Source: JANQQJ01 sp046290575 (GTDB taxonomy: Bacteria; Pseudomonadota; Alphaproteobacteria; SMXS01). From it: DNA of 64,000 nt. The DNA lies in the NCBI GenBank assembly GCA_046290575.1, contig JBKAGX010000001.1:992001-1056000 (forward strand), read 5' to 3'. The position numbers were made by a program, and so were the translations under genes. Of this stretch, positions 8,644-16,720 are shown piece after piece; position 1 is the first letter of the stretch, and every line of letters starts with the position of its first letter. Below the pieces are notes generated by a model. It worked only from the letters and a program-made list of their open reading frames with translations. It did no database searches and was not told where the DNA came from.

Positions 8644-10281
8644 CTATGCCGCTGCCTCAGCCTCCGCGAGGAAATCCTCGCGCAGCTTGAATTTCTGCAC
8701 TTTGGTGGACGACATCGGCCATTCGGTCACAAAGCGTACATGGCGCGGCACCTTGAAGCTGGCGATCTTGCTTTTGCAGAAGTCGATAATCTCCTGTTCG
8801 GTGGCGGCCGCACCGTCTTTCAACTCGATGAAAGCGGCGGCGACTTCCTGCAGGCGCGGGTCGGGCACGCCGACCACCTGCGCCAGTTTCACCGCCGGGT
8901 GGTTGGACAGATAGCTCTCGATCTCGACGGCGGCGACATTTTCACCGCCGACCTTCAGCATGTCTTTCAGCCGGCCGTGGAAATAGATGAAGCCGTCTTC
9001 ATCGACGGAGCACAGATCGCCGGTGCAGAACCAGCCATCCTCGAAGCATTCAGCGGTTTTTTCCGGGTCCTTGTAGTAGCCGGGAAAGACGCAGTAGCCG
9101 CGGATGCGGATTTCGCCCCGCTCGCCTGCCGGCAGCGGTTCGCGGGTCTCGAAATCGACCACGGAAACTTCAGTGCCCGCGAAGGGGCGGCCACACCCCT
9201 CAAGCCGCGCTTTTTCGGGATCGTCCGGGTGTCCGAACGAAACCACGCCGCTGACTTCGGTCAGGCCGAAGGCAGCCGTCTGCACCGCTTGCGGAAAGGC
9301 GTTCTGGAACAGCCGCATCGTATCGGGCGGCGCGACATTGTTGAGCCTGCGCACGCGCGACAGATCGGCGGTTTTGAAATCCGGATGATCGATGATCGCG
9401 GTCATGATGGTCGGGAAGGCGGGAAAGGCAATCGTCGCTTTTTCGTCGACCATCATCCTGATCGCGGCGCCGGCTTCGAAGTGCGTCATGGACAGCAAGG
9501 CCGCGCCCGCGTCGAAGCACGCCATCATCGGCAGGATGAATGACATGTGGAAGATCGGCAGCGGGTCCCAAAACCGGTCTTCAGGCGTCATGAAATAGCG
9601 CTCACGGTTCATGTTGATGCCGCTGCGCACCAGGTTCTCATGCGTCAGCGGACAGCCCTTCGGGTTGGCCGTGGTGCCCGAGGTGTACATCATGATGCAG
9701 GGATCGCTCAGCATGATCATCACGCGGTTGGCATCAACGTCTTCATTCAAAGCCTGGGCTGACAGCGTCTCGAACGCATCAAACGCCATAAACCCAGGCG
9801 GCTGGCTGTCCCCATACATGACGACGGATTTGAGCTTGGGAGCACTATCCAGATGGAGCTGCGCCGGGTCCGTCTGGTCCTTCAGGTCGGGAAAGGCAGT
9901 GTTCAGTACCTCGGCGAAATCGGCATATTCGGAGATCATGTCGGTGGTGAACAGCGCCACAAGGTCGGCATTTTCGATGACATAGCCCATTTCATGCGCT
10001 TTGAACCGGGCATTGATCGGCACCGCGACGGCGCCCGTCAGGACGCAGCCCAGCAGCAACTCCACATAGACCATGCAGTTGGGCATCAGCATGCCGACGT
10101 GGTCACCGGGCCTGACACCCATGGCGATCAGTGACCGGGCTCGGGCATAGGCGCGTTCGCTCAACTCGGCATAGGTCCGGCGGCTATCGGGAAACACCAT
10201 CGCGTCCCGGTTCGGGTGGCGGTCGGCAGCCTTGAGCAACAGGTCGCCCAGCGTGGTTGCTTCGATGCGGTGCTTGTTCAT
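8644..10281 (-). CDS. Acyl-CoA synthetase (AMP-forming, class I adenylate-forming)
   Basis: A 545-residue ligase. The P-loop YTSGTTANPKG is at residues 199-209, the A8-type hinge region TGDLCSVDEDGFIYFHGR follows, and a catalytic lysine region (STKVQKFKLRE) lies near the end. This is the FadD/crotonobetaine-CoA ligase-like group that activates carboxylic acids to acyl-CoA via acyl-AMP. I start at ATG 10279-10281, preceded by GGGAGA; a TTG 15 bp upstream is also open but less likely. It is divergent from the SRPBCC gene, with only 40 bp between them. Substrate unknown; context suggests a catabolic role. Confidence 0.88.
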   Translation of the reverse strand: MNKHRIEATTLGDLLLKAADRHPNRDAMVFPDSRRTYAELSERAYARARSLIAMGVRPGDHVGMLMPNCMVYVELLLGCVLTGAVAVPINARFKAHEMGYVIENADLVALFTTDMISEYADFAEVLNTAFPDLKDQTDPAQLHLDSAPKLKSVVMYGDSQPPGFMAFDAFETLSAQALNEDVDANRVMIMLSDPCIMMYTSGTTANPKGCPLTHENLVRSGINMNRERYFMTPEDRFWDPLPIFHMSFILPMMACFDAGAALLSMTHFEAGAAIRMMVDEKATIAFPAFPTIMTAIIDHPDFKTADLSRVRRLNNVAPPDTMRLFQNAFPQAVQTAAFGLTEVSGVVSFGHPDDPEKARLEGCGRPFAGTEVSVVDFETREPLPAGERGEIRIRGYCVFPGYYKDPEKTAECFEDGWFCTGDLCSVDEDGFIYFHGRLKDMLKVGGENVAAVEIESYLSNHPAVKLAQVVGVPDPRLQEVAAAFIELKDGAAATEQEIIDFCKSKIASFKVPRHVRFVTEWPMSSTKVQKFKLREDFLAEAEAAA

Positions 10282-10321
10282 AGTCTGTCTCCCCAACGGA
10301 GATAGACTTTATGGGCAGCAC

Positions 10322-10786
10322 ATGAGCATGACAACCAGAGCAGAAGTGGTGATGGAGGTGGATGCGTCAGCCGATGAGATCTACCGGCTGCTGGCGGATT
10401 GGGACGGGATTTGCGCGTGGGCCCCCAAGGCGCTGATCCAGTCCTGCCGGCTGGAGGGCGATGTGCGCCATCTGATCACGGGACGGGGCCGCAACGTGGC
10501 TGAACAGCTCGAACTGGCGGACCCGATCACCCGCGAGCTGAGCTTTTCAATCGTCGGCCCCGCGCCCGGTGGTATCGAAGACTATTTTGCCAGCGTTCTG
10601 GTCGAGGATTTGGGCGGGGACCGCGCCCGCATATCCTGGGTGGGCCGGATGACCCTTCCTGAAGGCGCTGATGCTGCCCGAGTTACCGCAGGATTCGAGG
10701 CGTCCTACAGAACGCTGATCGAGAGTGCTGCTATTGCTGCTCGCGGTGAAAAACCGGACGCTCGGGCGTCGACAGATCCGGCATGA
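10322..10786 (+). CDS. SRPBCC family protein (polyketide cyclase/dehydrase-like)
   Basis: A 154-residue START/Bet v1-like protein. It begins VVMEVDASADEIYRLLADWDG, the usual first strand and helix of polyketide cyclase 2-like SRPBCC proteins, and ends with a long C-terminal helix (FEASYRTLIESAAIAAR). ATG 10322 is chosen as the first start after the divergent intergenic stretch. Such proteins bind hydrophobic ligands; no enzymatic role can be assigned. Its last 56 bp overlap the 3' end of the convergent yaaA gene. Confidence 0.72.
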   Translation: MSMTTRAEVVMEVDASADEIYRLLADWDGICAWAPKALIQSCRLEGDVRHLITGRGRNVAEQLELADPITRELSFSIVGPAPGGIEDYFASVLVEDLGGDRARISWVGRMTLPEGADAARVTAGFEASYRTLIESAAIAARGEKPDARASTDPA

Positions 10787-11492
10787 ATGTGTAGCCGGTC
10801 TCACTGAAATTTTTCAGATCATCAGGGTTGCTGATCCGGTTTTCCACGATAAAACGCGTCAACATGCCACGGGCGCGTTTCAGCGCGAAACTCTGGGCCT
10901 TGGCGACGCCGTCCTTGACCTCAAGGAAGTTGGGCGTAATCACATCCGCCTTCAGCAGATCGGCGCGGGCCGCCTTCCAGTATTCCGCGGAAGCGAGGTT
11001 GACGATGACGTCTGTCTCGGTCTCGTTCAGTTTCTCGGCCAACCGCTCGCCCCAGGCTGCATAAAGGTCCTTGCCGCGCCGGGTTTTCAGGCCGACATGC
11101 ATCTCCAGCCGATAGGGTTGAATGCGGTCAAGCGGGCGCAACAGGCCATAAAGGCCAGACAGGATGCGCACATGCTCCTGCGCATAGGTCAGATCCTCTG
11201 GCGAAATCGATCCTGCATCCAGCCCGATATAGGTATCGCCCTTGAAGGCGTGAATCGCCGGTTTGGCGCCGCGCGGGTCAGGGTCGGGGTCAAACTGCTG
11301 AAAGCGCTGATAGGTCAGGTCCGCCAGTTTGGGGCTGATATCCATCATCTCGCCAAGCTTTCGGCGGCTCAGCCGTTTGGCCGACTTGGCCAGCTTGGCC
11401 GCATCTTCGGCAAAAGTTGGCACCGTTGCCTCAACGGGATAGGGCAAGGGGCCGAAGTCCAAGGTCTTGGCTGGCGATATGATAGCGAGCAT
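10731..11492 (-). CDS. yaaA: Peroxide stress protein YaaA (DUF328/UPF0246)
   Basis: A 253-residue protein starting MLAIISPAKTLDF, the diagnostic first residues of YaaA. Other family signatures are KPAIHAFKGDTYIGLDA, LSGLYGLLRPLD, and the VNLASAEYWK segment. In Escherichia coli YaaA is in the OxyR regulon and limits intracellular free iron and thus Fenton damage during hydrogen peroxide stress; it has a DNA-binding fold. The start is the single ATG at 11490-11492. The frame remains open upstream, but that part is antisense to the next gene and not credible. No OxyR box could be recognised by eye. Confidence 0.92.
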   Translation of the reverse strand: MLAIISPAKTLDFGPLPYPVEATVPTFAEDAAKLAKSAKRLSRRKLGEMMDISPKLADLTYQRFQQFDPDPDPRGAKPAIHAFKGDTYIGLDAGSISPEDLTYAQEHVRILSGLYGLLRPLDRIQPYRLEMHVGLKTRRGKDLYAAWGERLAEKLNETETDVIVNLASAEYWKAARADLLKADVITPNFLEVKDGVAKAQSFALKRARGMLTRFIVENRISNPDDLKNFSETGYTFMPDLSTPERPVFHREQQ

Positions 11493-11578
11493 GATGCTCC
11501 AACACTGGCAATTGTGACTAAGCTGCGGAATTATATCGCCGAGTCGTGTTCGGCAAACATTAATTGGGCCTGCGGGGG

Positions 11579-12331
11579 ATGAAAGTGCGTTGGATTGGTG
11601 CGGTTTTGACTGCGATTTTTGTGTCGGGTCCGCTCCATGCGCAGCCTGTATCCACCGATACGGCACAAATACCGGCGTTACGAACACAGTTTTTCGACCT
11701 GGCTGCACAGTACGATTCAGTTCATGAAAGATGCGTGGCCCTTGAAGACACGGTTCTGGCTTTTGTCGGGCCGGTTGATGCGCCCATGCAGCCTCGCGAT
11801 GAAGCCTGCGCCTCGTTGGCAGACGCCAGTGGGCGAAACCTGCTGAATTCAAGGTGGCGTGCCTGTTCCGTCAGTCACTTTGCCGAGTATGACGCCAAAC
11901 GTGCCGAATATCGTGCCTGTCTTGAAGAAGAAGCGCGGCTGGGCCAGGCGCGGGTTGCAGTGATGCGGCAGATTGTCGCGCTTGACCGCCAGTTAAGGCA
12001 ATCCGCGCTGGGCGGTATCCCGGAACGGCCGCCGGTCCCCGGCTGGCTCGGCGTCGAGATTGACGATCTGGAGCCCATCGAAGCTGCCCGTCTCCGGCTG
12101 GATGGGGTGCCGGGCGCATTCGTCGAAGGAACCCTGAACCGAAGCCCCGCCCAGCGGGCGGGTCTGCGGGAAGGCGATTTGATTACAGCTGTGGAGGGAA
12201 CGCCGATTGGATCGGCGCAAGAACTCCAAACCTATGCTCAAAGGCTGGTTGCGGGTCAGACCATCGCGGTTGATATCATCCGCGCCGGGATGCGCCGGAC
12301 AGTCTATGTGGCTATCGAAGCGCGGCGGTAG
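11579..12331 (+). CDS. Exported PDZ-domain protein
   Basis: A 250-residue protein. Residues 1-21 form a signal peptide ending PLHAQ. The central part (about 30-140) is helical and charged with several Cys residues (RCVALEDT, EACASL, RACSVSH, RACLEEE). Residues about 155-248 make a PDZ domain: GWLGVEIDDL, PGAFVEGTLNRSPAQRAGLREGDLITAVEGTPI, as in DegP/HtrA and site-2 protease PDZ modules. No protease domain is present, so it may be a periplasmic adaptor or scaffold. ATG 11579 follows GCGGGGG, a reasonable Shine-Dalgarno. Confidence 0.75.
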   Translation: MKVRWIGAVLTAIFVSGPLHAQPVSTDTAQIPALRTQFFDLAAQYDSVHERCVALEDTVLAFVGPVDAPMQPRDEACASLADASGRNLLNSRWRACSVSHFAEYDAKRAEYRACLEEEARLGQARVAVMRQIVALDRQLRQSALGGIPERPPVPGWLGVEIDDLEPIEAARLRLDGVPGAFVEGTLNRSPAQRAGLREGDLITAVEGTPIGSAQELQTYAQRLVAGQTIAVDIIRAGMRRTVYVAIEARR

Positions 12332-12361
12332 CCTGACCCTTTAGAAAATCTACAGACCGAG

Positions 12362-12547
12362 ATGGCTGAGCTGACCGGAAAGGTCGCAATCGTTGTGGGT
12401 GCGTCCGGTGCGAACAATTTCGGCGTCGCGAGCGCCCGGCTGCTTAGCGAAAATGGCGCCAAGGTCGTGGTGGCCGCGCGGCAGCTTGCCAAGGCCAATT
12501 GGTGGTCCGGTTCTTTTGAGAGGCGGGAGACTGTCTCGAATCCATGA
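12362..12547 (+). pseudogene. Short-chain dehydrogenase remnant (N-terminal fragment)
   Basis: The open frame of 61 codons begins like an intact SDR: LTGKVAIVVGASG, then GVASARLLSENGAKVVVAAR, covering the first beta-alpha-beta unit with its glycine-rich nucleotide-binding turn. After about residue 42 the similarity stops and the frame runs through unrelated sequence to TGA 12545-12547, 20 bp before the end of the converging Rieske gene. No catalytic Ser-Tyr-Lys region is present. This is a truncated gene; a full-length SDR occurs 3 kb away (15470-16222), but I cannot tell whether it is the parent. Confidence 0.7.
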
Positions 12548-12564
12548 GCTACCGGCTGGCCCCG

Positions 12565-13944
12565 TTACTTCTCGCCGCTCAGATAACGTTCCAGCTCGGT
12601 GTGCCAGTGGCGCAATTGCTGTTCGGTCTCGGCATAGCGAGCGCCTTTGTAGCCGCGTGACTGAACGCCCTGCTGGACATAGGCCATCATATAGGCGTCC
12701 TGGCTGATAACCGGTCCCAGGCCCTCTTCGCCATATTCGACATAACGCCGTTCTGGCCGGACTTCGCCCGAAAGGTCGGTGCCTTCTTCAACGCCCATAT
12801 AGGCGGGGACGCTGTAATTGGGGTCGTCGGGCACCGGGTGGATCAGCACCATCAGATCATAGGTCATTTTCTGCACGTCACGCGGATGCGGCCGGAACCG
12901 CTGGATGAGCAATCCTTCCGGGTGGGCATTGAAGGTGACATTCGGAAAAATCCCGTAATTCCAGTCATCGGTCAGCTGGTTGTCGGTATAGGCGGAATAG
13001 TCGATGCCCCGCTCTTCAGCCCATTTGCGTTTGGCCTGTTGCACGAAAGTGCGGATTTCGTTGGGCTTGCCATCGAAATCCGCCGGATCGACATCGACCT
13101 CACCCAGCATCATTTTTAGCCCGTCATTCAGCGACTCCTGATCGGCGAATTTCGGGCTGATCTCGCCAAATTTCAGCAGCTGGCGTGTCATGCCGTTTTC
13201 ATAGCAGTCCCACTGCGCTTCGGTGTCGTGGAAGAAGGGCAGGATTTCCGGATGCACGGCGTGGACGTGATAGACCTCAATGAAGGCATCGTGGCCGATC
13301 TTCCAGTTGCACGGCCAGGGCGTTTCCAGGTCTTTGACGATCTTCATGTCCTCGAACCGATAGGCCTTTAAGTGGTCCGGCAGCGGGCCCAGGAAATCCT
13401 CGAGCGGGCCGGCATCGGGGTCCATGTTGATGAACACAAAGCCGGCCCAGATTTCGCAGCGAACCTCGGTCAGTGGCGGGTTGTCGGCCACCACTTCCTC
13501 GCGGAAGGTTTCGCGGTCCTGAATATTTTTCAGGCTGCCATCCAGATTCCACTCCCAGGAATGGAACATGCATTTGAAGCTGCTGGTCGAGCCGAACTCA
13601 CTCATCACCAGCCGGTTTCCCCGGTGCTGACAGACATTGTAATAGGCCTTGATGTCGCCTGCGCCCGTGCCGCAGCGGGTGACGATGAAGCTTTCGGGCC
13701 CCAATTCATATTTGAAGTAGTCGCCCACCTCCGGGACATCGGCGGCCAGGCCGGCCAGCGTCCAGACGCGGGTCCACATGCGCTCCCACTCGGCCTTCGC
13801 CCACTCTTCCGATACATAACGGTCGGTCGAGAACAGGTCTGTGCCATTGTCGACATAGGGCGCCAGCGCCTCGGGTGAATTAGGCGCTGCGTCCGGGACC
13901 AGCTCGGTGCTGCCCTTTGCGTCAGGAAATTCCATCTTGTTCAT
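12565..13944 (-). CDS. Rieske aromatic ring-hydroxylating dioxygenase, alpha subunit (copy B)
   Basis: A 459-residue oxygenase. The Rieske 2Fe-2S ligands are CQH (NVCQHRGNRL) and CMFH (FKCMFHSWEW), about 20 residues apart, followed by the mononuclear iron domain with the 2-His-1-carboxylate pattern in HDAFIEVYHVHAVHPE. Enzymes of this family (RHO alpha) hydroxylate or demethylate aromatic, steroid or terpenoid rings using electrons from a reductase/ferredoxin. It is the downstream member of a tandem pair, with its start 4 bp from the stop of copy A. No ferredoxin, reductase or beta subunit is adjacent, so electron transfer partners must lie elsewhere. Confidence 0.88.
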   Translation of the reverse strand: MNKMEFPDAKGSTELVPDAAPNSPEALAPYVDNGTDLFSTDRYVSEEWAKAEWERMWTRVWTLAGLAADVPEVGDYFKYELGPESFIVTRCGTGAGDIKAYYNVCQHRGNRLVMSEFGSTSSFKCMFHSWEWNLDGSLKNIQDRETFREEVVADNPPLTEVRCEIWAGFVFINMDPDAGPLEDFLGPLPDHLKAYRFEDMKIVKDLETPWPCNWKIGHDAFIEVYHVHAVHPEILPFFHDTEAQWDCYENGMTRQLLKFGEISPKFADQESLNDGLKMMLGEVDVDPADFDGKPNEIRTFVQQAKRKWAEERGIDYSAYTDNQLTDDWNYGIFPNVTFNAHPEGLLIQRFRPHPRDVQKMTYDLMVLIHPVPDDPNYSVPAYMGVEEGTDLSGEVRPERRYVEYGEEGLGPVISQDAYMMAYVQQGVQSRGYKGARYAETEQQLRHWHTELERYLSGEK

Positions 13945-13948
13945 TACG

Positions 13949-15394
13949 TTACTCCGCCGCTTGCTTGTTTTTTTGGGCCGTTTGATCCGGCTCTACATAG
14001 TCTTCCCAGGTCTTGTGGAACGCCAGAATGCGAACCTCCTGCTCGCTCAGGATCAGGCCTTCATAGGCATCTGAATTCATCCCTGCCTGCACATGCGGCA
14101 GATTATAGGCGTCCTGGTTCAGCACCTCACCCAGATCGACCTCGTCATATTTGTGCTGGGTGCGCTCGGGCCGGTCCGGTTTCGGCTGGGCCGGGTCGAC
14201 ATGCATATAGAATTGCAGGTCCCAGAACATTTTGTTCGGGTCGGTCGGATGCGGCCGGCTGAGGAACAGCATCATCGCATCGGCATAGATGTTCATGGTC
14301 CAGTTCGGGAACACGGTGTAGTGATAATCATCCGACAGTTGGTCGTCATTCAGGTGCTTGTAGGGCAGATAGGTTTCGTTCTCGAGCGACCGGCGGTGTT
14401 TCTGGATTTCCAGCCGCGCCTCGCGAACCTTGCCCTTGAAGTCGTCGGGATTCAGACCTGCCTGTTCGATAAACTCTTCCAGATCGCTGGCCGGGCTGTC
14501 CTGGTTCTTGTAACGCGGGCTCGGCACCCCCATCGGCACCAGCATGCGGGTGTGTTTGCCGTAGACGTCCCACTGAATGTAGTAGTCGTCGAGCCAGGAC
14601 ATCAACTGCGGGTGGATGCCCTGCACGTGGTAGGATTCGTTGAACGCGTCGAGCGACGTTTTCCAGTTGCAGTCCCACTCGACCGTCTGGTCGCTGACCA
14701 GCACCATATCCTGGAAGTGATAGGGATCGAGGTGTTCGGGGATCACGCCCAGGAACTCCGTCAGGGGCTCAGCATCCGGGTTCATGTTGATGAACACGAA
14801 GCCGCCCCAGATGTCGACCTTGACTTCCTTCAGTTTCAGGCAGTCATGGTCCAGGCCTTGCGGGAAGGTCTCTTCATCGGGAATGCGCTTGATCGTCCCG
14901 TCAAGGTTCCATTCCCAGTGGTGATACATGCATTGGAAGCTGTCGGAAAAACCAACACCGCGTTCGGGCTTCAGCCGATTTCCCCGGTGCAGGCATACAT
15001 TGTAGTAGGCCCGGATGTTCATCGTCCGGTCGCGGGTAATGATGAAGCTCTCCTTGCCCAGATCATAGGTGAAGTAGTCGCCCGGCTCGGCCAGATCGTC
15101 GACCCGGCCCGCCAGATTCCAGACCTTGGTCCAAAGCCGTTCCCATTCCAGGCCGACATATCTTTCGTCTGTATAGCGGGCTTTCGGGATCGTGTCATAG
15201 GTCAGGCCCGGGTCGGGGGCCTTGTCGGCTGGCGTGCCGCGGATCGATGTTTCCAGCCGGGCTGGCGGTTCTACTGACGGCATAACATCGCCGCCATTTT
15301 GCCGCGCCGCCAAGTCGTCCGCGGTCGCCTCGCGACCCATCGGTACGCCTGACGGCGCCTCGACGTGCTTGACGTCTTTCTCCTGAACATCCAT
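13949..15394 (-). CDS. Rieske aromatic ring-hydroxylating dioxygenase, alpha subunit (copy A)
   Basis: A 481-residue oxygenase with the same architecture as its neighbour: Rieske ligands in NVCLHRGNRL and QCMYHHWEW, catalytic iron ligands in LDAFNESYHVQGIHPQ. It carries an extra N-terminal stretch of about 70 polar residues before the conserved TIPKARYTDERY. I start at ATG 15392-15394, preceded by GGGAGA; the upstream open frame is antisense to the SDR promoter. Shared C-terminal segments (the NQDAY/SQDAY region) show that the pair arose by duplication, but they are strongly diverged, so different substrates or a hetero-oligomer are possible. Confidence 0.88.
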   Translation of the reverse strand: MDVQEKDVKHVEAPSGVPMGREATADDLAARQNGGDVMPSVEPPARLETSIRGTPADKAPDPGLTYDTIPKARYTDERYVGLEWERLWTKVWNLAGRVDDLAEPGDYFTYDLGKESFIITRDRTMNIRAYYNVCLHRGNRLKPERGVGFSDSFQCMYHHWEWNLDGTIKRIPDEETFPQGLDHDCLKLKEVKVDIWGGFVFINMNPDAEPLTEFLGVIPEHLDPYHFQDMVLVSDQTVEWDCNWKTSLDAFNESYHVQGIHPQLMSWLDDYYIQWDVYGKHTRMLVPMGVPSPRYKNQDSPASDLEEFIEQAGLNPDDFKGKVREARLEIQKHRRSLENETYLPYKHLNDDQLSDDYHYTVFPNWTMNIYADAMMLFLSRPHPTDPNKMFWDLQFYMHVDPAQPKPDRPERTQHKYDEVDLGEVLNQDAYNLPHVQAGMNSDAYEGLILSEQEVRILAFHKTWEDYVEPDQTAQKNKQAAE

Positions 15395-15469
15395 CGCCGG
15401 TCTCCCTTGCCGTGCTGCGGACCATAAGGTAGCACAGGGATCACGCTTCACAAGCCGGGGAGAGATGGT

Positions 15470-16222
15470 ATGGGACGGGTTGAAGGCAAGGTCGCGGTGA
15501 TTACCGGCGGCGCCGTGGGACTGGGCGCGGAGCATGCGCGCACGCTGGTGCGCGAGGGCGCAAATGTCGTCATCACCGACCTCAACGAAACCGATGGTCA
15601 GGCGCTGGCGGATAAGCTCGGCGAGAACGCGCTGTTCATTGCGCAGAACGTGACGGAAGAAGCCGACTGGCAGGCGGTGATGGCCAAGACCATTGAGGCG
15701 TTTGGGCGGCTTGATGTCTTGGTCAACAATGCGGGGGTCGTGCTGCCCGGCTCCGTCGAAGACGTGTCCTATGATGACTGGAAGAAGATCATGACCGTCA
15801 ATGTCGACGGGACGTTTCTCGGCTGCAAATACGCGGTTGGCGAAATGAAAAAGACCGGCGGCGGGTCGATCATCAATATTTCATCGGCTGCCGGCTTGAG
15901 AGCGTCAGCAGGGTTGGCGGCCTACAACACCTCCAAGGCGGCGGTTGCGATGCTGACCAAATCAGTCGCGTTGCATGCCGGCCAGTTCGGCATCCGCTGC
16001 AATTCGGTGCATCCGGGCACGGTGATGACCCCGATGGTGAAGGCTTTTGTTAATCTGGCGCCCGACCCGGACGCTGCGGTCGAAGATATGCGGGTCAATC
16101 ATGCGCTTCAGCGGCTGGGGGAGCCGCAGGATATCGCCAACACCATTCTTTTTCTGGCGTCCGATGACTCGTCCTTTGCGACCGGAGGTGAGTACCGGAT
16201 TGACGGTGGCCTTGCCTTGTAG
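15470..16222 (+). CDS. Short-chain dehydrogenase/reductase (classical SDR, NAD type)
   Basis: A 250-residue classical SDR. The cofactor turn is TGGAVGLGAEHA, an aspartate at the end of strand 2 (VVITDLNE) suggests NAD(H) preference, NNAG is present (DVLVNNAGVV), and the catalytic Ser, Tyr and Lys lie in INISSAAG and YNTSK. It ends with the usual TGGEYRIDGG segment. It resembles 3-alpha/20-beta-hydroxysteroid or cyclic-alcohol dehydrogenases, and is divergent from the Rieske operon with a 75-bp gap, so the oxygenases and this dehydrogenase may serve one pathway. That link is inference. Confidence 0.88.
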   Translation: MGRVEGKVAVITGGAVGLGAEHARTLVREGANVVITDLNETDGQALADKLGENALFIAQNVTEEADWQAVMAKTIEAFGRLDVLVNNAGVVLPGSVEDVSYDDWKKIMTVNVDGTFLGCKYAVGEMKKTGGGSIINISSAAGLRASAGLAAYNTSKAAVAMLTKSVALHAGQFGIRCNSVHPGTVMTPMVKAFVNLAPDPDAAVEDMRVNHALQRLGEPQDIANTILFLASDDSSFATGGEYRIDGGLAL

Positions 16223-16393
16223 CCGGCTCTAGGCCTTAGACGGATACATCCTGTCATTCCAGACGTGCATTTTTGCAATACGGCTTTGCCTTTGTTGCGG
16301 GTTTGCGCACGCCTGACTGTCGCGTAGAACCCTAACCGTCGATCCCTCGACGTTAACTGCCCCTGTTCTCCCCAACCCGTAAAGGGCAAGACA

Positions 16394-16666
16394 ATGAAAA
16401 AGCTTCTCTCCCTGATCCTTCCTGCTGCCCTGGTTCTGGCCATGGGCACACCGGCCATCGCAAAGGATATGCGCGGCCGCGTGGCTTCCGTCGATACGGA
16501 GGCAAACGAGTTCACACTGCGCAACGGCGTGACGTTCTATTACAGCGATGACAAGATCTCCGAGGAAGGCCTGGCAGCAGGCGCCAAGGTCAAGGTCAAG
16601 TACAAGAGCAAATCCGGTTTCTTTCGGGTCACCAGCCTGACGGTAACAAGCCCGGCAGACGGCTAG
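16394..16666 (+). CDS. Small exported protein, DUF1344-like
   Basis: A 90-residue protein with a signal peptide (MKKLLSLILPAALVLAMG, cleavage near AIA-K at 23). The mature 67 residues read RGRVASVDTEANEFTLRNGVTF and AGAKVKVKYK, the compact beta pattern of DUF1344-like periplasmic proteins, resembling an OB/DUF5666 fold. Function unknown. It stands alone and is followed by a strong bidirectional terminator. Confidence 0.65.
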   Translation: MKKLLSLILPAALVLAMGTPAIAKDMRGRVASVDTEANEFTLRNGVTFYYSDDKISEEGLAAGAKVKVKYKSKSGFFRVTSLTVTSPADG

Positions 16667-16690
16667 CCGGCCGAATCTCGTTTTGGAAAA

Positions 16691-16717
16691 GGGCGCGCTT
16701 CGGTGCGCCCTTTTTTT
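16691..16717. terminator. Rho-independent terminator, bidirectional
   Basis: An 8-bp stem (GGGCGCGC/GTGCGCCC, one G-T pair) closed by a cTTCGg tetraloop, followed by seven T residues on the plus strand and preceded by AAAA, giving TTTT on the minus strand. It sits between the convergent ends of the small exported protein gene (16666) and the DUF3137 gene (16721) and can serve both. Confidence 0.92.
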
Positions 16718-16720
16718 GTC

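Noticed and set aside
14093..15277. Plus-strand open frame (394 codons) opposite the Rieske alpha gene copy A
   Set aside because: No recognisable motifs, and the minus-strand gene has both Rieske and catalytic iron ligands.
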